DNA of 64,000 bases from positions 1 through 64,000 of the forward strand of contig JAICSO010000009.1 of the NCBI GenBank assembly GCA_025936825.1, in the 5' to 3' direction. The notes beneath the pieces are model-generated. The model saw only the letters and a program-made list of their open reading frames with translations. It was not told where the DNA came from and made no database searches. The DNA is from Terriglobales bacterium (GTDB taxonomy: Bacteria > Acidobacteriota > Terriglobia > Terriglobales > Acidobacteriaceae). A program made the translations under genes and the position numbers. Position 1 is the first letter of the stretch. Each line of letters begins with the position of its first letter. Of the stretch, positions 23,473 through 32,800 are shown one piece after another.

Positions 23473-24681
23473 CTATTTCTTCCATGTTTCGAGTACCAAC
23501 GAGTCCAAGCGGTCCTGCCGTCCCTTAACCCACTTCGCGTAATGCCGCTCTGTGGTCTTGATGCTTTCGTGCCCGAGCAGCTTTGAGACTTCCTCAAGAG
23601 GCACGCCCTTTTCGAGAAGGTCCACGGCGAAGGTGTCCCGGAGTCGGTGGCTCATCATGTGCCCGTCATTCGGAATCTTGGCGGCCTTGAAGAGCGGAGC
23701 AATGTAATACTTCGCCCAATTCTTGGTGATGCTTTCTTCCTCACCCTTGCCGGACCAAAACACGTACTCGGGATTCCCGTTTAGAACGCTTAACAGCTCT
23801 TGTGCCACGTCTTCGGGTATAGGCACGGAAACGTGCGTGCCGGTCTTCTGTCGAGCGGTCACGATGCGGTACAACTTTTTCTTTTTGTCGTGCTGTAGCT
23901 CGCCTCGCTTTAGCGTCAGGGCGTCACGAATTGCCAAGCCGGACCAACGCATGAGCTGGATGAGCGCATGGACTTGGGCTTGCCGTTCTTTGCCCTCAAT
24001 CGTTCCATAAATCGCATCGAGCAGACGCTTGTATTCCTCTTCCGTGAGGGGCATCGTGGGCGGCTCTTCAATCTTGATCTTCGGTAATTGCGGGATTCTC
24101 GCAATCCATTGCGCCTCATAGCAATACCGGAGGAAGGACCGCACGCGCTCGCGCACTTTGGCGCGGGTGTAGCTGGATGGGTACAACTTGGGCCATGTCG
24201 CGCAAAAGCCGGTCAGCAACTCGCGGGTGATGCCGTGCACCGCGTGTACATGGTTGTGCTCGCAAAATTCGCGGAGCCGCGCTAGTTCGCGGGTGTACTT
24301 CCCCACAACTTTGTCTGTAATTCCCTGATTCTTTTTGTCTTGCAGAAAAACGTCTATCGCGTCCTGTGTGCCGTGGGCAGATTCCTCGGGCTTCGGGTCG
24401 GGGGCGCGGCCGCTTAGCTGGTCCTCAATGGCCCGCTTCTTGTTTTCAGCCTCAGCCCAAGACCGCGTTTGTGCCGATACGCGGTTCTGCTTCCCGTATT
24501 GGCTCCAGCGCAGATGCTTGGGGCAGTCGCACCGCTTACAGAACTCATCGCCCCGGTATTTGCAGTCAGCGCTGTGGCGCACAAAGATCGTGATAACGGG
24601 CGGGCCGCGTTTAACCCGCCACTTCCGCACGTTCACTTTGATCTTGGCTTTTTCGGCGTCTGTGAGGCTTAGGATGTCCAT
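23473..24681 (-). CDS. Tyrosine recombinase (integrase) beside tRNA-Ser
   Basis: 402 residues, full length. The N-terminus has a four-cysteine cluster (C40, C48, C51, C53) that may bind zinc, followed by a core-binding SAM-like domain (about 105-195) and the catalytic domain. The active-site set is complete: R252 (GLAIRD), K279, H345 and R348 (SHRLRD), H371 (LLGHES) and Y381 (RHYAKW). It starts 80 bp from the 3' end of tRNA-Ser, the usual arrangement for an element integrated at a tRNA. I found no second copy of the tRNA 3' end in the window, so the element cannot be delimited; it may extend left beyond the window or be partly decayed. Confidence 0.93.
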   Translation of the reverse strand: MDILSLTDAEKAKIKVNVRKWRVKRGPPVITIFVRHSADCKYRGDEFCKRCDCPKHLRWSQYGKQNRVSAQTRSWAEAENKKRAIEDQLSGRAPDPKPEESAHGTQDAIDVFLQDKKNQGITDKVVGKYTRELARLREFCEHNHVHAVHGITRELLTGFCATWPKLYPSSYTRAKVRERVRSFLRYCYEAQWIARIPQLPKIKIEEPPTMPLTEEEYKRLLDAIYGTIEGKERQAQVHALIQLMRWSGLAIRDALTLKRGELQHDKKKKLYRIVTARQKTGTHVSVPIPEDVAQELLSVLNGNPEYVFWSGKGEEESITKNWAKYYIAPLFKAAKIPNDGHMMSHRLRDTFAVDLLEKGVPLEEVSKLLGHESIKTTERHYAKWVKGRQDRLDSLVLETWKK

Positions 24682-24760
24682 GCCGGGGACGGTAGCACGA
24701 AATTAGCACAAAATCTGTGATGTGCATCACAAAGCCAGTATTTATGCGGGGAAATTCTGG

Positions 24761-24847
24761 CGGAGAGAGTGGGATTCGAACCCACGTTAGAGTTTCCCCT
24801 AAACACGCTTTCCAAGCGTGCGCCTTCAGCCACTCGGCCATCTCTCC
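24761..24847 (-). tRNA. tRNA-Ser (anticodon GGA)
   Basis: 87 nt with a complete cloverleaf: acceptor arms GGAGAGA and TCTCTCC, D-arm with GGCCGAGTGG, anticodon stem CACGC/GCGTG around TTGGAAA, a long variable arm (class II), and the T-loop GTTCGAATCC. The discriminator base is G; no encoded CCA. Its 3' end faces the integrase gene and is the likely attachment site. Confidence 0.97.
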
Positions 24848-24956
24848 GGCGCTATCGGGAAGCTACTGCAGAATGGCGGGCGATGCCCGCCTCTTTGATT
24901 CTATGGTGCGCTGCTGATCGCCGCAACCGCGATTCCTTATAGCCGTCTTGCTTGGT

Positions 24957-24987
24957 CAATGAGTGATATGGCGATGTGTCGCCAATC
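24957..24987 (+). repeat. Half copy of repeat family
   Basis: CAATGAGTGATATGGCGATG then TGTCGCCAATC. It lies beyond the tRNA, which shows that the family is not limited to the integrase side. Unlike the others it has no gene end before it on the same strand. Confidence 0.85.
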
Positions 24988-25002
24988 TCCACGAAAACGT
25001 CA

Positions 25003-25488
25003 TCAACGCAGCACTAGTTCCTTAACGAACTTCTTCGCACGTCCGTTTTCGAGAGCCTTTTGTCTAAGGAACTCTTCCAAAGCACCACAGCTTTCCTTGT
25101 TTGGAAGAAGCCAAGGCAAAATCTTAAACGTCCCGGCTTCAGTCTCCACCATGAGCGCAAATCCTCTGTCGTAGAACAATCGCTTCCAGACACGCCTAAT
25201 GCTTGTGTACTCGATCTTGGCCGTCCTCCTGCACATCTGGAGCGTACCTATTGGAAGTAGCATGCTGTCGATTTCGAGTAACAGATAGCGTTCAAACCAA
25301 ATACAGCGCACACTGAGAATCAATGCGAACGTGACGAGAAGGAGGCCAATGAGGATGTGAAGCCAAAGTCGGAACCAAAAATAAGAAAACCCCCAGAGCC
25401 CGATAGACATCTCCCCGAAGCCACAAACGAAAAACACGAGGATAGTTCCAAGTCGCGGATTGTAGGGGTACTGATTCGGTACGTCCAT
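25003..25488 (-). CDS. Membrane protein
   Basis: 161 residues. Two long hydrophobic segments (about 13-38 and 40-65) are followed by a soluble domain with CIWFERYLLLEIDSMLLPIG and a C-terminal part with LVETEAGTFKILPWLLP-like strands, which resembles a membrane-anchored PH-like domain. That likeness is weak. The C-terminus is basic (RAKKFVKELVLR). Function unknown. Confidence 0.6.
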   Translation of the reverse strand: MDVPNQYPYNPRLGTILVFFVCGFGEMSIGLWGFSYFWFRLWLHILIGLLLVTFALILSVRCIWFERYLLLEIDSMLLPIGTLQMCRRTAKIEYTSIRRVWKRLFYDRGFALMVETEAGTFKILPWLLPNKESCGALEEFLRQKALENGRAKKFVKELVLR

Positions 25489-25622
25489 TCAATTGCCTGT
25501 CAATGACAGTGGAATGGGAGACCGGGTATCCTGGCAACATTACCGGTGTAATCAAGCGTGATCATCGATGCTTTGTCCACCATTGTGTCGGGAGGGGTTT
25601 TAGCCACAGCACCATCATAGAT

Positions 25623-25685
25623 GTTGTTATCAGGCGTTAGCACAAGTGTACGCCTTCTATTCGCCTTTCAGCCTATTGCTGAGAA
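25623..25685 (+). repeat. Truncated full copy of repeat family
   Basis: GTTGTTATCAGGCGTTAGC, ACAAGTGTACGCC, TATTCGCCTTTCAG. The TGAGTG end is lost. Confidence 0.8.
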
Positions 25686-25776
25686 CTCAGCGGAGGAATT
25701 TTGAGGCATTATGGGGCTTTACCAATAGCTACCGAATCGCACCTGCTACAATCCCGACTCTAAGGAGGGAAGGACG

Positions 25777-26043
25777 ATGATACTTGCTCTCGTACTTGGG
25801 GCTGCTGCAACTGTAACAGTATTCGCGCTGACCATTGGTGTTTGGAAGAACTCGATGGTCATTACTGCTGTTCTGATGGCATTGGCGTTCATAGCGGGAG
25901 CCCTGCTGATGGCGGAAGGTAGTCTCGCCATGCCCATCTGCGTGGGCCTGGCATTCGCTTTTGTGGTGTACTTCTGCTATATGCTGACCCAGTTAATAGC
26001 AACGCTGAAGCAAATTGCCATGGCGATGCAGGCGAGAAAGTGA
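25777..26043 (+). CDS. Small membrane protein
   Basis: 88 residues with three predicted membrane helices (1-20, 24-44 and 50-75), preceded by GGAGGGAAGGACG as ribosome site. The C-terminal helix is amphipathic and basic (TLKQIAMAMQARK). No family recognised. Confidence 0.65.
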   Translation: MILALVLGAAATVTVFALTIGVWKNSMVITAVLMALAFIAGALLMAEGSLAMPICVGLAFAFVVYFCYMLTQLIATLKQIAMAMQARK

Positions 26044-26060
26044 TGCCAACCACGATGATT

Positions 26061-26088
26061 GTTGTTATCAGGAGATTACGCTCACCGA
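26061..26088 (-). repeat. Half copy of repeat family, last one seen
   Basis: GTTGTTATCAGGAGATTACG then CTCACCGAG. From here to the right end of the window I saw no further copy. Confidence 0.7.
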
Positions 26089-26163
26089 GGATGTACGGGC
26101 CTTGCTCATGAGTAACGAAGGCGGCCGACGTGGTTTGGAGGACTGGAAACTCGAAACTGGTGG

Positions 26164-27009
26164 CTACGAGTTCTTCTTTTCGGCGAGTGGGTCGCCCACG
26201 ACTTCTGGAGTTGTCTGATCCCTGCCTTCGGGCGCGTGTGGCGCTTGGGGCGCCTGCGGAGCTGCGCTCTGTGGGTCTGCCGGGGCTGCCTGCTTGGCAT
26301 CCTGCAAAACGCGGCTGTTGAGGCAGTAGAGTGCTAGCTCAAGACGATCGGCGACGCCCAGCTTGTCGTAAACCTTGCGCAGATAGTTCTTCACCACCTG
26401 CTCGGTCGTGCCAACGCGCTGTGCAATTTCCTTGTTCTTCATGCCCTGCGTGACGCAGGAGACAATCAAAGCTTCTTTTGGGGTCAGCTGAACTTTTGTG
26501 CGGGAAGTCTGCGGACGCGTACCCTGCGTGCGGTACGCATCCAGTACCCACTTCATGGCGTGCGGCTCGACCCATGCTTCGCCGGTAGCGACTTTGCGCA
26601 GGCATTCCACGAACAGCTCTGAGTCGACCTCGCGCGAAACCACGGCGTGCGCGCCACGACGCAGAAGCTCCAGCGTCAGCTCCTGGTCAGGAGCTTCGGT
26701 GACCGCAACCACGCGCAGGCCGGAAGCCTGCTTCAGAATGTCTTGCACGGCATCTGCCGGGCGCTCGGCCAAGGCAGCTTCGAAGATCACAATTTCGGCG
26801 CTGAATTTTTTGGCAGCGGCGACCGCTTGCTGCAGAGTTTCGGCCTGGCCGACGACGCGAATGTCGTCTTCGACGGCGAAGATCTTGCGCAGCCCGGCGC
26901 GAAAAATTGCCTGCGAGTCGGCCACGATGACCCGGATAAATTGCTCGCGGTTCTCCATGGATGGAGGGGCCAACGTCGGTTCTCCCGTGCTCATTGCTGG
27001 GCTTGCCAT
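26164..27009 (-). CDS. LuxR-type regulator with degenerate receiver
   Basis: 281 residues. Residues 24-140 have the receiver fold, but the phospho-acceptor aspartate is replaced by E77 (EIVIFEAAL), the second acidic pocket residue by S32 (VADSQAIF), and the conserved lysine by R126; T104 is kept. Residues 172-232 are a LuxR-type helix-turn-helix (LTPKEALIVSCVTQGMKNKE, IAQRVGTTEQVVKNYLRKVY). An alanine/proline-rich tail of 45 residues follows. It should bind DNA but is unlikely to be switched by normal phosphorylation; glutamate may mimic the active state. It starts 14 bp after the PilZ gene, so they form an operon. Confidence 0.9.
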   Translation of the reverse strand: MASPAMSTGEPTLAPPSMENREQFIRVIVADSQAIFRAGLRKIFAVEDDIRVVGQAETLQQAVAAAKKFSAEIVIFEAALAERPADAVQDILKQASGLRVVAVTEAPDQELTLELLRRGAHAVVSREVDSELFVECLRKVATGEAWVEPHAMKWVLDAYRTQGTRPQTSRTKVQLTPKEALIVSCVTQGMKNKEIAQRVGTTEQVVKNYLRKVYDKLGVADRLELALYCLNSRVLQDAKQAAPADPQSAAPQAPQAPHAPEGRDQTTPEVVGDPLAEKKNS

Positions 27010-27023
27010 CAGTTCATCCGCCC

Positions 27024-27377
27024 TTATCGGTGCTCGAAACGATATTCGTCAATCACGACGCCAACGCCGCGGCGCTCGCCGTCCTGCGAAACGCGCGCGA
27101 CCCGTCCGATGCATTGCACCTTCACGTCTTCCTCGGCGCCGACCACGTCGGCGGGTAACGAGATGGTGAATTCCATCTTCGATCCCACCGGCATATCCAC
27201 GTCGTGATGGAAAAGCAATCCATTCGCGGAAATGTTTTCGGTCTCCGCGTCACTCTCGCCAGCTTGTGACTTGAAGTGGATGGGAAGCTTGACGGGGAAT
27301 CGCGCCGCGCCCTGCACTTCTGCATAACGCGACTTGACTGCTTTCGCTGCGCCAGTTGTCGAGTCGTTGGACATCAA
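27024..27377 (-). CDS. PilZ-domain protein
   Basis: 117 residues, nearly all one PilZ domain: the arginine-containing entry (GAARFPVKLPIHF), then ETENISANGLLF, which is the N/DxSxxG motif, and a closing strand with RRGVGVVIDEY. The first motif has RF rather than the usual RxxxR, so binding of cyclic di-GMP may be altered. It precedes the degenerate-receiver regulator in one operon; a cyclic di-GMP signal might control that regulator, which is inference. A diguanylate cyclase is at 6584. Confidence 0.85.
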   Translation of the reverse strand: MMSNDSTTGAAKAVKSRYAEVQGAARFPVKLPIHFKSQAGESDAETENISANGLLFHHDVDMPVGSKMEFTISLPADVVGAEEDVKVQCIGRVARVSQDGERRGVGVVIDEYRFEHR

Positions 27378-27617
27378 ACGCAGAGTACACTCGAAAACAG
27401 GGCCGCGAAAGTTACCGAAGTCATTGGCCTTTGAGGTGTAAGTTCTTGAGGTACATGAACTTGGGGGCAGATTGTCAAAGAGTCGTCACGGCCTGGTCAA
27501 GGACGCAAAGATGGGAATTTCCAGCACTCAGCGTGAGCCATCCCTGAGATTCTGGACGAAGTGGAGACGGCAGTTTACCGCGCTGGTTCGGAGAACGCCA
27601 GAGTTTCTTAGAAGGTA

Positions 27618-28106
27618 CTAAGAGGCACTCGCAGCGGGTACGCTCCGACTGCGCTGCGGAGGGGAACTCATGGCGGCGAGTTTGGCCGCCTCGTATCCTT
27701 CAGCGGTGTAGCAGATGGCGCGATCGAAGAATTGATCGAGAAGCCGGAGCAGTTCCATCTCGCCAAAGATTTCAAGCGGGCCGCGGAGAAACCCTTCCCG
27801 TTGCAGGAAGTTCCAGATGTGCTCCTTGGTGAGCATGATTCCCCAGCACACATGAGCTAGAGAAACGTCCTGGGAAGCGCGCAACTCCCCGATCGCACGG
27901 TAGCGACGCTCAACATCGGAATCTGCCTTAGACAGCAGCCAGTCGCTCAGATTACAGATGATTTCGTGGCTGCGGGCGCGCAGTTCGTGCTCCGGCACCT
28001 TCTTCAAATCGCTGGTCCGCGGGGAACTCTGGAATTTGCGCAAGAGTCCTTCGGTAAGGTCATCGGAATGTTGCTCGATCAGGCGTACCAGGCGAACCGC
28101 AATCAT
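27618..28106 (-). CDS. RsbRD-N-like sensor protein
   Basis: 162 residues. Residues 5-145 resemble the helical RsbT co-antagonist (RsbRD) N-terminal domain: LVRLIEQHSDDLTEGLL, RSHEIICNLSDWLLSK, RYRAIGELRASQDVSLAHV and MELLRLLDQFFDRAICYTAE. No STAS domain follows, so this is the sensor part alone. The last 20 residues are a serine/alanine-rich tail. Cytosolic; signal unknown. Confidence 0.62.
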   Translation of the reverse strand: MIAVRLVRLIEQHSDDLTEGLLRKFQSSPRTSDLKKVPEHELRARSHEIICNLSDWLLSKADSDVERRYRAIGELRASQDVSLAHVCWGIMLTKEHIWNFLQREGFLRGPLEIFGEMELLRLLDQFFDRAICYTAEGYEAAKLAAMSSPPQRSRSVPAASAS

Positions 28107-28239
28107 CTCAGGCTCCTCTTATGCGTTCATTTTGGGAAGGGCAGAGCCTCCCTTGTAACGTAATCATATCGTATTACGATATAGATGCGCAATCCCGAAA
28201 ATCGGGAGGGCAAGAGGCAAACCAAATTCATTGCCCCGG

Positions 28240-28304
28240 ATTTAAACGGACAAACACGGATTCAGAAGAGCTTGATTTCAAAATCCGTGTTCATCCGTGT
28301 AAAT
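28240..28304. repeat. Intergenic hairpin, 23-bp arms
   Basis: ATTTAAACGGACAAACACGG at 28240 and CCGTGTTCATCCGTGTAAAT ending at 28304 are inverted with three mismatches over 23 bp. The unit ATCCGTGTTCATCCGTGTAA is a frequent intergenic repeat in Acidobacteria and related soil bacteria. It lies in the leader of the aminomethyltransferase gene. Confidence 0.75.
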
Positions 28305-28372
28305 CTGTGGAGATGAATCTCTTGACATTGTCCTCCGCTATAATCCAGTCGCCAAAGAATCGCGGAGGCAAT

Positions 28373-29569
28373 ATGCCGGTTCCGACAGCCTTTCACGAGC
28401 GCACCTTTCCCCTGTGCCAAAGCCTCAACTATCGCGAATGGGCCGGGTACTACACGGTCAGCAGCTACGAAGTGCATCATGAGCACGAGTACAACGCCAT
28501 CCGGAACGCGGCGGCGCTGATCGACATTACGCCCCTGTTCAAGTATCTGATCTCGGGACGGGACGCGACCAGGTTTGTAAATCGCATCATCACTCGCAAC
28601 ATCGACAAAGTGGCCAAGGGGCAGGTCATCTATTGCTGCTGGTGCAATGAAGAAGGCAAGGTGATCGATGATGGCACGATTACGCGTCTGGACGAGAACC
28701 GCTACCGTTGGACTGCGGCGGAACCCAACCTGCGCTGGTTCCATCTGAATTCGACCGGAATGGATGTGCAGGTCGAAGACATCTCCGAACGTACTGCGGC
28801 GCTGGCGGTACAAGGGCCGACAGCTGCGCGTTTGCTGAAGTCTGTTGCAGATGCCGACATCGCGAATCTGAAGTACTTCCGCATGACCAGCGGCAAGATT
28901 GCAGGAGTTGCGGTCGACATTTCCCGAACCGGTTATACAGGGGATCTTGGCTACGAGATTTGGACCGACTGGAAAGACGCGCTGCGCGTCTGGGACGCAC
29001 TTGCTGGTGCGGGCGAGCAGTTCGATCTGCATGCGACGGGCATGCTGGCGCTGGATGTAGCTCGCATTGAGGCGGGATTGCTGTTGCTGGATGTCGATTA
29101 CACCAGTTCGCGGAAGGCGCTCATTCCGTCGCAGAAGTTCTCGCCGTACGAGCTGGGCTTCGGCCGCATGGTGCATCTCGACAAGGGAAATTTCGTGGGG
29201 TGCGCGGCATTGGAAAAAGATCATTCAAACGGCGTTCCCCGGCAACTCGTCGCACTCGAACTCGATTGGAACGAGATTGAGGCGCACTACGAGAAATTAG
29301 GACTGACGCCCGCGGCGCCGAGCCAGGCTTCGCGGATACACGTTCCTGTGTATGCGGGCAAGCGCCAGTGCGGAAAAGCTACTTCAACCACGTGGTCGCC
29401 AGTGTTAAAGAACATGATCGCCCTAGCCAGCATTGAAACTGAGCACTCCAACCCAGGAACCAAACTGCAAATGGAAATCACGGTTGAAGCGATACGCCAG
29501 AAAGCGGCTGCCACCGTCGTGAAGTTGCCGTTCTTCAATCCAGCGCGGAAGACAGCGGTGCCGGTTTGA
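28373..29569 (+). CDS. GcvT-like aminomethyltransferase
   Basis: 398 residues from the ATG after CGCGGAGGCAAT; the frame is open to 28121 but without a ribosome site. The whole length matches the folate-binding aminomethyltransferase family (glycine-cleavage T protein and relatives): ALIDITPLFKYLISGRDATR, ALAVQGPTAARLLK, ISRTGYTGDLGYEIW and the ALDVARIEAGLLLLDVDYT segment. It should transfer a one-carbon unit to tetrahydrofolate. No gcvH or gcvP gene is next to it, so it may be a paralogue acting on another methyl donor (for example a dimethylglycine- or sarcosine-type substrate). Cytosolic. Confidence 0.87.
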   Translation: MPVPTAFHERTFPLCQSLNYREWAGYYTVSSYEVHHEHEYNAIRNAAALIDITPLFKYLISGRDATRFVNRIITRNIDKVAKGQVIYCCWCNEEGKVIDDGTITRLDENRYRWTAAEPNLRWFHLNSTGMDVQVEDISERTAALAVQGPTAARLLKSVADADIANLKYFRMTSGKIAGVAVDISRTGYTGDLGYEIWTDWKDALRVWDALAGAGEQFDLHATGMLALDVARIEAGLLLLDVDYTSSRKALIPSQKFSPYELGFGRMVHLDKGNFVGCAALEKDHSNGVPRQLVALELDWNEIEAHYEKLGLTPAAPSQASRIHVPVYAGKRQCGKATSTTWSPVLKNMIALASIETEHSNPGTKLQMEITVEAIRQKAAATVVKLPFFNPARKTAVPV

Positions 29570-29865
29570 GCTTTCCGGTATTTTCGCAAAGCGGATAGTC
29601 GTTCGCCACTAACCCGAACATTACTAATGACTTGTGCAGATGTGCCCGGTTGCAGTATTTGCAACATAGCGCCTTTCTGCGTTCGAGAGCGGCATAGGCC
29701 GTAGGAACGGATCGCTCAGGCGGTAGTCAGGGGACGGGCTGGAACGCAGCCGCACTACACGCCTGATTTGTAAGAAAAATCAGAATCCGAATTCTTTGGC
29801 CTGAGCGGTTACGCAAGCGAATCTGCAAGTTCGCGCTCTGATCGCGGCGCTTACGAGGGGGAACT

Positions 29866-32800
29866 GTGGGCACAATCTCATTGGGGCGGTCTGCGCCCCA
29901 AGACGCACTCTTTTGTAATTTCGCGCACAGCATTTTCGCAGAGTGGAGGCGATCTTACGGCGTCGCGCTTGCTGCGGTGATCTTGTTGTGCATGGCGACG
30001 GCGCACGCGCAGGTGGCCTTCGATACAGCCACGAGCAGCAGTGGCGTCCTTATGCAAGGTGCAAACACCCTCACTTTCGGCCATACGAGTACGGGCACGA
30101 ACCTGGTGCTCGTAGTCGGAGTCTCCTTCAATATCAGTGGGCAGACCAATGCCTCGATCACCGGCATCACATACAACGGCATAGGACTACAGTCTGCCGG
30201 AAGCCAGTCGAATGGCACCAATCGCCACACTGAGATCTGGTATCTGATCGGACCGGCAACGGGAACGCACAATGTGGTAGTTACTCTAAACATCCCAGGT
30301 GGAGGAACCGTCGGGACGGTGGCGGGAGCTGTTACTTTCACGGGAGCCGACCAGTCGACGCCGATTCGGACATTCGCTTCAAGCACCGGGAGTTCTACTA
30401 ATGCCTTCGTGAACGTAGCCAGTTCGTCGAACGACATGGTTCTGGATACGCTGGCCATTGACCGGAACTCAACCGCGGCAAGCACCTCGCCTGCGCAAAT
30501 TCAGCGATGGGCCGCCGCGAGCGGGGGAACGAATCGGGACATCTACGGATTCGGCTCGACTCGCGCTGGTGCAGCCAGCGTGCCGATGTCGGAAACCCTG
30601 AATACGACTGGAACGTGGGCCCTCTCTGCCGTATCAGTGCAGCCTTCGCAATCGGACCTTACAGTCTCAATCTCTGGATCCACGACACACTTCGCAGCAA
30701 ACGTTACTTACGCAGTGGCCATAAAGAACACTGGTCCTTCGGGCGGGAGCGGCGTCACGGCCACGCTCACGATGCCCAGTGGATTGACGCTCGTCTCTGC
30801 GATTCCGAGCCAAGGATCCGGTTGTACCGGCACAACGACGATCACCTGCAGCTTGGGTTCTCTCGCCAAAGACACCACGGCAACCATCGCCGTTACGGCG
30901 ACCCCAAGTGCCCCTGGTGGCTATGTGCTGAGTGCCGCTGTGAGTTCGACCTCTGCGGACCTGAACAATTCCAACAACTCGGCGAGTGCGGTGTCGTATT
31001 CCGAGTTCACATCTTGCGCAACCACACCGACGACTGCAGGCGGAAACTTGACGGGAGTGATCAATACTTATTACCCCGGCACCGCGACCGCGGGGGCGGG
31101 AACTACTTCGATCACACTGGGCGCCGCCACCGGTTCAGGCACAGCGATTGCGGCCGGAGACATGGTGCTGATCATACAAATGCAGGATGCAGCCATCAAC
31201 ACCTCTAACAATTCGCAGTACGGCGACGGCGTGAGCGGGTCGGGATCCACCAATTTGAATAACGCCGGGGTTTACGAGTATGCGACGGCTGTCAACGGAG
31301 TGCCAACCTCTGGTGGCACGTTAACCGTAACTGGTGCTGGCCCCGGAGGCGGGTTGCTCTACACGTATACCGCGGCGGCCGCATCGTCCTCGCAAGGCGC
31401 TCGGACGTTCCAAGTGATCCGCGTTCCGAACTACTTGTCAGCCACGTTGACGACCGGACTGACCGCGTCAGCGTGGAATGGATCCACAGGCGGCGTGCTG
31501 GCGGTGAACGTTTCGGGAACTCTCACGCTGAACAATGCAAACGTCAGCGTGAACGGCTTGGGTTTCCGAGGCGGAGCGCCGCTCTTTCTTAACGGCACGA
31601 GTGGAGCGGCAAACACCGACTATCTCTTCACCGCGCCTAGTTCCTACAACACGACAACGCTGACGGTCGCCGCAGGTGCGCATGGCGGGAAGGGCGAGGG
31701 TATCGCTGGCACGCCGGAATATGTGGAGAATGTGACCGGTGTGACGGGCGGAGTGGTAACAGCGGGAACAGTAGTGAATACCAACCAGAGCTATGCCGAG
31801 GGATATCCGCTCGGCAGTGTGGCCCGCGGTGCGCCTGGCAATGCAGGCGGCGGTGGAACTGACAGTGATCCGGCGGGCAACGACGAGAACTCTGGTGCGG
31901 GCGGCGGTGCCAACGCCGGCGCCGGGGGACAAGGCGGTAACAGTTGGAATACCAACTTGTCGGTGGGAGGCCTCGGTGGGACTGCATTTCCTGCCACTAC
32001 AAGCCGTGTGGTCATGGGAGGTGGTGGCGGTTCGGGAAGCAGCAACAACAACAGCGACAACACCACTGCTCCGTTTGCCTCCAGCAGTGGTGCGCCGGGC
32101 GGTGGTATTGTCCTGATTCGTGCTGCGACCATTTCCGGGAATGCGACCATCACGGCAAATGGATACGGGGCTTATAACAGCACCGGCCGAGACGGCGGAG
32201 GAGGCGGCGGTGCGGGCGGAAGCATCATTTTTTTGTGGACCACGGTGACCGGCACTCCCACCATAACGTTGACTGCGAATGGCGGAAAAGGGGGCGACAC
32301 CTGGGACACCGGGACTCCCCAATTTCCCGGTTACAGCAATGCAAACCGGCACGGCCCCGGCGGAGGGGGCGGTGCTGGAGCGATTTTCTACTCTGGGAAC
32401 GGATCCACTGTCAACGCAACATCGAACGGCGGCGCGAATGGCATCACTCTAAGTAATGCCACCGCAAGCTACGGTGCGACGTCAGGTGGGAATGCGACTC
32501 CCGTGAGCGGAATAACGCTTGACTCCAGTCCCGGGCCGCATTCAGCGGCCGGTTGCGCGGATCTAGCCATTACGAAATCGGCATCACCGAATCCCGTGAT
32601 CGTGAACAACACAATCACATACACGATAACGGTTACCAACAACACGGCCACGGCAGCAGCGAGCACGTTGACTGTCGTGGACACCATTCCGGCGGAGGTA
32701 ACATACGTGTCCTCCTCTGTATCCGGAGGCACGGGAGGCAGTTGCACTCAATCGGCTGGCGTATTGACTTGCACATTCACAGCCCTCGCGGGCGGCGCGA

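Noticed and set aside
1-24760. Left attachment site of the integrase element
   Set aside because: I looked for a second copy of the tRNA-Ser 3' end (GGAGAGAGTGGGATTCGAAC on the plus strand) and found none in the window.
131-26088. Integron with attC sites
   Set aside because: The layout is cassette-like, but the repeat ends do not show the RYYYAAC/GTTRRRY pair of attC sites, genes face both ways, and no IntI-type integrase is seen; the recombinase at 23473 lacks a recognisable IntI-type insertion and sits at a tRNA.
131-26088. CRISPR array
   Set aside because: The repeats are 0.3-3 kb apart with genes between them, imperfect and in both orientations; there are no uniform spacers or cas genes.
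28322-28344. Sigma-70 promoter TTGACA/TATAAT before the aminomethyltransferase
   Set aside because: Both boxes are perfect but only 11 bp apart, too close for a normal promoter; TATAAT may be used with another upstream box.
31468-32352. Long minus-strand frame inside the C25 peptidase gene
   Set aside because: It mirrors the glycine-rich coding sequence and has the arginine/threonine-rich bias typical of a shadow frame.
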